This document shows, one piece after another, positions 55,137-64,000 of a stretch of 64,000 bases of DNA. The notes under the pieces are model-generated. The model was not told where the DNA came from. It searched no databases and saw nothing but the letters and a program-made list of their open reading frames with translations. The first letter of the stretch is position 1, and the number at the start of each line of letters is the position of its first letter. The position numbers were made by a program, and so were the translations under genes. The DNA comes from Manihot esculenta (lineage: Eukaryota; Streptophyta; Magnoliopsida; Malpighiales; Euphorbiaceae): positions 7,979,873-8,043,872 of the forward strand of contig NC_035171.2 of NCBI RefSeq assembly GCF_001659605.2, read 5' to 3'.

Positions 55137-58100
55137 TACCAAAAAGTAGCAAATGATTTTACCAATAAATTTGAATATATTGGAATTGTTAATTTGCAAG
55201 AGAAAATGGGTTGATTTTATCAACATATTTCACAATTTATTGATAAAATCTACCACAAAATCTCAGCTTTTGAAATGTTTCAGACTCACTAAAACAATTA
55301 TTTCAAGCTCACAAAAAATTGATATGTTTTATATTCATATATTTATAGTTTTTTTTTTTAATCTTAATTCATATATTGATAGTTATTTCATATATTATAT
55401 AACAACGAATAAAACCTCATGTAGATTGAAATTGAGATGCAGATGGGCTGAATTTTCTTTTTCGGATTTGAGTGGGCCAATTAAATTGAGGTGGGTATCT
55501 TAGGATTGTTGGGCCATTGATGGTTACATTAGAATATGTAATATGAGATTCTTGAGATAATTCTCCATTTGATTTTCCAAACTTTCTTTATTAAATATTA
55601 GGAATTCCAACCTCACCATGGGATCAGGTAAGAGTGGATATTTGATTAGTCAACCCAATTTTTTAAAAGAATTAAATTTTTTTAAAAGATTAATCAAATC
55701 CAATCAAAATTTTATGGCAAAGTTAATGTAAAAATCAACTTGAAATATTCAATTTGGTTACTTAATTTAATCCTATATAATATATAATTTATTTAATATT
55801 AATTTATAAGCTTATAATATAAATGAAAATATAATTATATATTATTTTTTATTGATAAAAATATAAATAATATTTAGTTTAGATATATTAATTAAAGAAA
55901 TTAAATTAATTTCATTATTAAGTAAATCATATATTATCAAAAGTAATTAAAATGAATTGATGCAAATGAAACTTTTTAATTGCAATTGAATAATGCATGA
56001 TGAAAACACATACTCAAAGAACGCTTAACTTTGTTCTTCGTTGCAAAGACCGAAAAAAGAAAACAATTCCAAGTCCACTGTCATGATTTTTATTGTATTT
56101 TTTTTATTACTTCAATCATAAAAAATTATATTAATTTACTTTTTAGACAAGCTTTCTTACTTCAATCATAAAATATTTTTTATGAAAAACATTTTGGAAG
56201 ATATTTTTTAAATATAAATTGTTCTTTGTAAATAAATAAAACTGAAAAGACTAATCCATTTCAAAAAAAAAAAATCTAAAAGACTAAAATAAGTAGTATT
56301 AATAATATTATTGACAACATATGAAATAATTTGAAATTACAATATTTTGAGAGAGACAACGATTGAAAACGATGGACAGAGAGAGACCGAGAGAAATTGA
56401 AAGAAAAAAAATCATATAAACTATTGTATACGTCAATAGTTATTTTCACAAACTATAATTTTAAAAATATCACAGTTGAAGAAAATAAATTCGTAAAAAC
56501 TCAATAAAATTTTGTAATTTTTTTTATGAACTTTTATCTGAAATTATATTAATTTAATATCTAGGTAATTTTTTTCTCTTAAAAAGTCCCTTCATTAGAT
56601 AAGCTATTTTCTTTTCTCTTAAAAAATATACTTCTAGACTTTTTTTATTGATTTCTTCCAATTTTTTTAAAAAGAATTATTGTAAAGAAACTGTAAAGAG
56701 ATATTAAGTTTCATTAATAAATTTAATTTTTAAAAAAATTAAATTTACTTTATTTTATTAAAAATAAAATTAAGCATAGAAAATTTTTGAAAATAAAAAT
56801 TCATTAAATTTTACTTTTATTTTTCAATTTTTATATATTCTAATTTTAGAAGTACTAATAAATTAAAAAATAATAATTTTATGAGTTTTATAACTGTTAA
56901 TTAACAAGAAAAAAAAGAAAATAATTATGAGATGAGAAATTTATAAAATGCTTCAATCTCACTAATAATTAGTATTTTGTTATACTCATATATTTTACAG
57001 CTATTCCATGTATTATGAAACATAATTAACCTCATTTAGATTAATACTTGCATAGAGAGATGGTCTGAATTTTTTCATATAAAATTAGGTGGGCCACTCA
57101 AATTAAATTGATTATGAAATTTGGCCATTGAATGGTAATTAAGAATTTTCTGAAAAAAAATTTTAAAAAATATTATTGTAAAGATTCTGTAAAGAGTTAT
57201 TAAATTTCCATTAACAAATTTAATGTTTTAAAAAAGTTAATTTTATTTATTGTAAATTTTAAAAATAAAACAAAAATTTTACTTTTGTTTTTCTATTTTA
57301 TAAATTTTAATTTTAAAAGTATAATAAATGAAAATATATTTTACAGTTATTTCATGCATTATGAAACATAATTAACCTCATTTTAGAATAAGACTTGTAT
57401 ACAAAAATAGTCTGAATTTTCTCATAGAGAATTGGGTGGGTCACTTAAATTAAAGTGATTATGAAGTTTAGCCATTGAATGATAATTAGGATTTTTTTTC
57501 GAAATTTTGATGATTTTACCAAAATTAAATTATTTTTTAAATGGAAATGTTAAATTTTAATATGAAAATATTTTTAAATATATTTCATTAATATATTGTT
57601 GCATTTTTTTTTTAAAAAGTAAATATCAATGCCAAATAAATAGTGGTACCAATTAAAATTTGGTCATAGAATGATAATTAGGAAATTTTGAATGCATATT
57701 GGACCATATTTGATATTGATTTAAGAAATTAATAAATTATTGAGATGGTTATCTGAAAAATAAATTTTGATGATCCAATCAATACGTTTAGATAGAATAA
57801 AATTCTTGAAATTTTAATAATATTATCAATTTAATTGAAAATTTTGAGAAAATACAATAATCACTCATCTATCATTGACTATAGTTGTTAAACATTAATG
57901 ATTCATTGAAATTATTGTGCAAGACTTAAATATCCCAGTCAATAAGTTTGAGTAGAATAAAATTCTCAAATTTTTTTTGATATATAGCTGTTTTGATGAA
58001 AAATTTAAGAGGAATATGGCACATCATTAAAAATATCAACAACAACATGGTCCTAAAGTAATACTTTAAATTTATTCATAAAGTAAATTGTTATTTAATT

Positions 58101-58140
58101 ATTTTTAAAGTTTTATAAACGGAAATAAAATAAGAGTATT
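55137..58140. repeat. Modular non-coding repeats, copy II
   Basis: In order: b-like (55375-55520, with TGGGCC words), h (55620-55960; AAATCAACTTGAAATATTCA), i (56000-56130; CCAAGTCCACTGTCATGATT), j (56440), k (56600-56930), b (56940-57150), b again (57330-57500), c (57830-58020), d (58030-58130). Modules h and i recur at 61560-61790 and 62525-62960. No coding frame. Confidence 0.6.
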
Positions 58141-58560
58141 GATCATTTAAGCACTCAGCTAAATAATGATATACCGAAGTAGAGATCGCCAAACGTAACA
58201 GTGCGGTATCGAGAGTCCAATGTCATTCGGCAAGGAAAATTAGAGATAGGGATTCAAAAAAAAACTATAAATCTAATAAAAACACAAAATGTAAAAAATC
58301 ACCAATCACAAAATAATTCGATAAACTATATGCGAAGTCAAAAATCTTACCAAAATCGATCTTGACCACTAATAGTAATTTGCACAATATTAAAATAAAA
58401 AAATAAATAAAAAATAGTTAATGAATCAAGTCGACAAAGTCTAAATCATTTAAAATATGGAATTCCAAAATGGAAGCGCATGTGGTCCATATATCACACC
58501 AAATTGCACTCATTTCCATATCTGTCTCTTCTATTTTCGTTTTCCAAATCCATATGCTGA
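58141..58560. other. CpG-containing segment plus module g
   Basis: 58160-58260 is clearly less AT-rich than its surroundings, with several CG dinucleotides (CCGAAGTAGAGATCGCCAAA). From about 58376 it is paralogous to 49545-49745 (TAATAGTAATTTGCA...CACACCAAATTGCAC). It occupies the same relative position as the exon-like segment at 49380-49540. No protein recognised. Confidence 0.35.
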
Positions 58561-59100
58561 TTTATGGTTTATGATTTTTTTTTTCTTTTACGTTCTTAAC
58601 TTCTTATGTTTTTTTATATGAAAAGTTTTTCTTTTACGTTCTTAACTTCTTATGTTTTTTTTTATGACTTTTCATATGAAATTATATTAATTTAATTTTT
58701 AAATATTTTTATCCTCTTAAAAGTCCTTCATTAGATAAACTATTTTTTCTCTTAAAAATTATAGTTTTAGATTTTTTTAATAGATTCCTTCCGTTTTTTT
58801 AAAAAAGAATTATTGTAAAGAATCTGTAAAGAGATATTAAGTTTCCATTAATAAATTTAATTTTTAAAAAATTAATTTTATTTTATTGTAAATTTTAAAA
58901 ATAAAATTAAGCATAGAAAAATTTTAAAAATAAAAATTCATTAGGTTTTACTTTTGTTTTTCAATTTTATATATTCTAATTTTAGAAGTCCTAATAAATT
59001 AAAAAATAATAAGTTTACGAGATTTACAACTAGTAATTAACGAGAAAAAAAAAATAATTGTGAGATGAGAAATTTATAAAATGCTTCAATCTCACTAATG
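58561..59100. repeat. Modules k and b, copy III
   Basis: Starts with a local duplication of TTTCTTTTACGTTCTTAACT (about 58581 and 58628), then module k and the start of module b (GAGATGAGAAATTTATAAAA). AT-rich. Confidence 0.55.
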
Positions 59101-59116
59101 ATTAGTATTTTTTATA

Positions 59117-59206
59117 TTACAGGTTTAACCTGGTAGTAAGTGTATTTGAATAAATTTGAGAGGTCTCAGATTCTTTTCCCTCAATCCCCGATCTCCATTT
59201 CAAAAA
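59117..59206 (+). mobile_element. Short tRNA-derived SINE, plus orientation
   Basis: 90 bp between perfect 16-bp target copies ATTAGTATTTTTTATA (59101-59116 and 59207-59222). The body AGGTTTAACCTGGTAGTAAG...GAGAGGTCTCAGATTC keeps the layout of tRNA promoter boxes (CCTxxTGGTAA-like A box; GGTCTcaGaTTC-like B box) and ends in CAAAAAA. The paralogue at 56955-56985 has one uninterrupted TTAGTATTTTGTTATA. Same family as the copy at 61174. Confidence 0.7.
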
Positions 59207-59222
59207 ATTAGTATTTTTTATA

Positions 59223-61173
59223 CTTATAGTTATTCCATGTATTATGTAACATAATTAACCTCATTTATATTAAGATTTGGATGAAGAGATGGACTGAATT
59301 TTCTCATATGCAATTGGGTGGGCCACTTAAATTGAAGTTGATTATGAAGTTTGGCCCCTGAATGATAAATTATTATTTAATTTAGATTCATTCATAAAGT
59401 AAATTATTATTTAATTATTTTTTAAAACGGAAATATTAAATTTGAATATGAAAATATTTTTAAATATATTTCATTAATATATTTGTTGCAATTTTTTTTA
59501 AAGTAAATAAAATTATAATTAAAATTTGGTCACATAATAGTAATTAGGAAATTTTAAATGAATAATAGATCACAGATACTGATTTTTTTTAAAAAAATAT
59601 TTAATGATTTCGATCAATACGATTTGGATCGACTAAAATTTTTAAAATTTTATAATATTATTATTTTAATTAAAAATTTTGAGAGAATATAATAAACTAC
59701 TTATCTACCATTAACCTATATAATTAAAAATTTTAAATCAATAAAAAATAGTTAAAAAATATTTTTTTATTAAAATCAAAATATGTTATTTTTATATTTT
59801 AAAAATTTTATTAAAATATTAATATATAAAATTATTAATATATTTTAATTTTTAAATCAAAATTAAATAATAAAAATAAATTATTTTATTATAAAATATT
59901 TTATTTGATTGATATTTTTTAAATGTAAATTATTTTCTATGCCACAATTTAAAAACATCACAATCAGAGAAAATAAATTTATAAAGACTTAATAAAATTC
60001 TAAGTCCACTGCTATCATTTTGAAAATAAATTTATAAAGACTTAATAAAATTTTAAGTCCACTCCTATCATTTTTCTTTTTTTAGCGTTTTTAACTTCTT
60101 GTATTTTTTTCTTTCTCAATAATCTTTCATCCGAAATTATATTATCAAATTTCTAAGTAATTTGATAAAATAAAATGTTTTATTTTACGAAAGAAAAAAT
60201 ATTATTTAGTTTCTATGGTATGGAAAAATTTATTAGTTAATTTTCTAGTTTTAAAAAATATATTAAAACGTTTTCAACATTTTAACAACTGAAATTAATA
60301 GAGAAATTAATTAATAAATTTTTTAGAATGTTAGAAATAATATAATATATTTTTTAAAATTAAAAAAATTAATTAATAATTTTTTTAATATCATAAAGAT
60401 TAAATAGGAATTTTTCCTTTTTATTAATGAAGCCCCTACTATTGCATTGGAAATTAGATTGTGACTTGGGCACATTAAACCAAAGATCCCTTAATGCTAT
60501 CATTTCTTTCCTTTCATTGGATAAACTTTTTTTTCTTAAAAAATATATTGATTCGAAAAAATTTTAAAATTATTATTGTAAAGAAATATTAATTATCTAT
60601 TAATAAATTTAATTTTTTAAAAAAGTTAATTTTATTTATTGTAAATTTTAAAAATAAAGCTAAGCATAGAATTAAATTTTACTTTTGTTTTTCTATTTTA
60701 TAATTCTAATTTTAAAACTACTATTTTATAATTCTCATTTAGATTAAGACTTGAATTTTCTTATATGGAATTCGGTGGGCACTCAAACTAAGGTGATTAT
60801 GAAGTTTGGCCATTGAATGGTAATTAGAAATTTTCTTTTTTCTTTTCTGAAAAAAAATTCCAATCGATAGATAAAATTCTTCAAATTTTGATAATATTAT
60901 CAATTTAATTGTAAATTTTGAGAAAATACAATAAACCACTTATCTATTATTAATGTGGTTGTTAAATATTAATGATTCATTGAAATTATTGTTTGTATAG
61001 AAAGACTTAAAATCCCAGTCAATAAGTTTAGATAGAATAAAATTCTCAAAAATTTTATAATATATAGCTTTCTTGATGAAAATTTAAGAGAAATATCACA
61101 CATTACTAAAAATATAACAAACCACTACATTTTGAAATACAAAATATTGGCAATAACATAATCTTAGAGTAAT
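59223..61173. repeat. Modular non-coding repeats, copy IV
   Basis: b (59223-59360), j twice (59935-60070, the second a local repeat of AAATAAATTTATAAAGACTT), module a (60426-60530, matching 47516), b (60720-60840), c (60880-61090), d (61110 onward). No coding frame. Confidence 0.55.
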
Positions 61174-61264
61174 TTTTTTTTTTTTAAATTAGGAGAGAGT
61201 AGAACCTAAGACCTCCCACATTTATTTAGATGCACTTTACCATTAGGTTAAACCTATGAGTGCC
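61174..61264 (-). mobile_element. Short tRNA-derived SINE, minus orientation
   Basis: On the minus strand: TAGGTTTAACCTAATGGTAA AGTGCATC..., GGGAGGTCTTAGGTTCTACT, then TAATTT and a poly-A of about 13. Flanked by TA(G/A)AGTAAT at 61165-61173 and 61265-61273. Paralogues at about 49170 and 58065 carry the uninterrupted AGAATAATATTTT/AAAGTAATACTTT. Boxes A and B of a tRNA promoter are recognisable (CCTAATGGTAA; AGGTTCTACTC). Confidence 0.72.
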
Positions 61265-62460
61265 TAAAGTAATATTTTAAATTTATTTATAAAGTAAATT
61301 GTTATTTAATTATATTTAAATTTTTGTAAATGGAAATGTTAAATTTTAATATGAAATATTCTTAAATATATTTCGGTAATATATTTATTATATTTAAAAA
61401 AAAAGTAAAATATCAATGTAAAACAAATAGCAATCCTAACTAAAGAATTAATTTTTTTTAAAAGATTAATCAAACCATGGAATCAGATAAGAGTGGATAT
61501 TTGATTAGTCAAACCAATTTTTTAAAAGAATTAATTTTTTAAAAAAGATTAATCAAATCCAATCAAAATTTTATGGCAAAAGTTAATGTAAAAATCAACT
61601 TGAAATATTGAATTTAGTTACTTAATTTAACCCTATATAATATATAATTTATTTAATATTAATTTATAAGCTTATAATATAAATGAAAATATAATTATAT
61701 ATTATTTTTTATTGATAATATGAATAATATTTAATTAAAGAAATTAAATTAATTCCTAAGTAAATCATATATTATAAAAAGTAATTAAAATGAATCCCAA
61801 TGAATATGTTTAAATTAAATGGTAGTCAGAAATTTTTTTCTTTTTTAAAAGAATCCCAATGAATATGTTTAGATAGAATAAAAATCTTGAAATTTTGAAA
61901 ATATTATCAATTTAATTGAAAATTTTTAGAAAATATAATAAATCACTTATTTATCATTCACCCATATATTATATGGTTGTTAAACATTAATAATTCATTA
62001 AAATTATTGTTTATACAGAAAAACTTAAATATCTCAGTCAATAAAAAAATTATAACAATTAAATAGAAATTAATCATATTATTTTTTTATAAATAATTAA
62101 TTATATTATTAATAATTTATTGAAAAATAAAAATTATCACATATTATTAACTATATTTTAAATGAATTATTATAAATCGAGAAGGTTATATGAATATAAT
62201 TTTATCATTTTATAAAAATTTAAAATTCAATCAGTAAAATTTTAAATGCAGTTAGTAATCCTATAAATAGATAATATATAAAATTTTAAATTTTTATAAA
62301 TGAAAATGTTAAATTTTAATGTGAAATTTTTTTAAATATAAAGTATAATATCAATGCAAAGTAAATAATAATCCTAATTAAAATATGTAGAGTATCATAT
62401 ATACTCATTGTAAATGATGACAATATAAAAATTATTTTTTTTTATTAATTGGTTTTTTTT
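61265..62460. repeat. Modules d, e, h and further copy of block A
   Basis: Continues d and e (to about 61440), then h (61480-61790; near-duplicate of 55620-55960), then the equivalent of 48000-48560 and 49260-49350 (61800-62430). AT-rich, no gene. Confidence 0.55.
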
Positions 62461-64000
62461 ATCAATTGACTAATCACCAACGCCTTACGATGACAGATTT
62501 TCTTTTATCTGTAAATGCACATCTTGAAATATTCAATTTAATTGCTTAATGTAATCCTATATATAATATATAATTTATAAAATATTAATTTATAAAGTTA
62601 TAATATAAATGAAAATATAATTATATATTATTAAAAATAATATTATACTTTAACATTATTGATAAAAATATAAATAATATTTAGTTTAGATATATATGTT
62701 AATTAAAGAAATTAAATTAATTCCATTATTAATTAAATTACATATTATAAAAAATAATTAAAATGAATTGATGAAAACACACTCATCCAAGCATGAAAGT
62801 TCTCTTCTAGGACTAGAATTTTAAAAACATGATATTCAAAGAAAGCTCAAAAATAAAAAAATAAAAAAATCCAAGTCTCACTGTCATTATTTTTATTGTA
62901 TTTTTTTTTATTATTTCAATCATAAAAAATTATATTTACTTTTTATGCAAGCGATCTTAGTTTTCCACAATCTTTTTACAGAAAAAAAAATTACATTTTT
63001 AACATTTAAGTCAATAAAAAAATATTTAACAAAAAATATTTTTTTATCAAAATAAAAATATATTATTTTCTGTATTTTAAAAATTTTATTAAAATATCAA
63101 TATATAAAATTATTAATATATTTTATTTTTTAAATCAAAATTTATTAATAAAAAATAAATTATTTTGTTATAAAATATTTTCTCTGATCAATATTTTTTA
63201 AATATAAATTACTTTTCATAAACAAATAAAATCTAAATCACTGAATAAGTATTAATAATAATATTCGTTAATAGTCATTTTCTGGACCATAATTTTAAAA
63301 ACATCAGAAAATAAATTTATAAAGACTTAATAAAATTCTAAGTCCACTACTATAAATTTATAAAGACTTAATAAATCTCAACTTCTTATATTTTTTTTAA
63401 TGATCCTTTATTTAAAATTATATTAATTTAATTTCTAGGTAATTTGCTAAGCCATCTATGATTTAACCCATTTTACTTCCAATAATAGAAATAAAGGTCA
63501 GTTACATAATTTTTTTAATTCTCAGATAGCTGGTAACTGCATCTATCACTTTACCACTTTAACTATATGTAAATAATAATAATAATAAATAAAAATATAA
63601 ATTTTTAATAGAATCGGTTACTTTATTTTATGAAGAAAAATTATTATTTAATTTTTATAATAATAGAAAATTTATTAATTGATCTCTCAATTTTAAAAAA
63701 TACAAATAAATGTTTTTAGTATTTTAATAAATTTAATGTTTTTTTTAAATGGATAAATTTAATATTTTAAAAAAGTTAATTTTATTTATTGTAAATTTTA
63801 AAAATAAGCAAAAATTTTACTTTTATTTTTTTATTTTATATATTCTAATTTTAAAAGTACTAATAAATAAAAATATATTTTACAGTTATTTCAAGTATTA
63901 TGAAACATAATTAATCTCATTTTAGATTAAAACTTACTTACAAGATTGTCTGAATTTTCTCATATGAAATTGGGTGGACTACTTAAATTAATAAAATTTG
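62461..64000. repeat. Module m fragment and modular repeats, copy V
   Basis: 62467-62530 is a fragment of module m; 62525-62775 module h; 62775-62960 module i; 63280-63420 module j (with a local duplication of TTTATAAAGACTTAATAAA); 63740-63890 k-like; 63890-64000 module b (CTCATATGAAATTGGGTGGA). No coding frame. Confidence 0.55.

Noticed and set aside
1..64000. Retron, toxin-antitoxin, CRISPR or biosynthetic cluster
   Set aside because: The sequence is plant nuclear DNA; all RT domains belong to Ty3/gypsy polyproteins, and no regular spacer array or enzyme cluster is present.

Overview
The window is nuclear DNA from a flowering plant, almost certainly a eudicot. The evidence is an intron-bearing LRR receptor-like protein gene, plant-specific Ty3/gypsy lineages (Athila-like, Tat-like, chromodomain Tekay-like), tRNA-derived SINEs and very AT-rich intergenic DNA. 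Genus cannot be fixed from sequence alone; a Euphorbiaceae-like genome (cassava or rubber tree type) is my guess, held at low confidence. No RNA gene, CRISPR array or prokaryotic feature was seen.

Layout. 1-5665 (+): 3' part of an LRR receptor-like protein (RLP) gene; its 3.5 kb intronic interval holds one intact, phase-compatible LRR mini-exon and several dead LRR exon copies. 5666-6704: 3' flank. 6705-16884 (-): a complete Athila-like retrotransposon with 1218-bp LTRs differing at about four positions, a 5-bp target duplication ATTAA and an intact 1808-codon gag-pol frame. 16885-18123: host flank. 18124-20123: a 67-bp satellite of about 30 monomers with a 468-bp higher-order duplication. 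20224-47418: a nest of retrotransposons, all on the minus strand. Its shell is an old Tat-like element (truncated 3' LTR, an antisense intron-containing gene, gag-protease remnants, 503-bp 5' LTR). Inside the shell lie two Tekay-like chromoviruses sharing one LTR (Tek1, Tek2) and a third (Tek3) inserted into the Tek2 protease. One deletion junction at 44341/44342 fuses the broken Tek3 5' LTR to the Tat protease region. 47419-64000: AT-rich DNA without a convincing gene, built from several diverged copies of the same non-coding modules. Those copies serve as empty sites that date and define a solo LTR, two SINEs and a LINE-like insertion.

How it works together. The only likely host protein gene is the RLP, a plasma-membrane surface receptor type without a kinase. 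The rest is mobile DNA in several age layers: Tat-like oldest (LTRs about 6% apart), then Tek1/Tek2, then Tek3, and the Athila-like copy youngest and potentially still autonomous. The paralogous blocks at about 17.6-18.1 kb and 54.6-55.0 kb show that host sequence was duplicated before the nest formed. I found no defence-like or enzymatic novel system. The most unusual items are the antisense gene in the Tat-like element, the shared-LTR tandem, the satellite higher-order repeat, the phase-symmetric LRR mini-exon array, and the modular repeat field with its SINE family.
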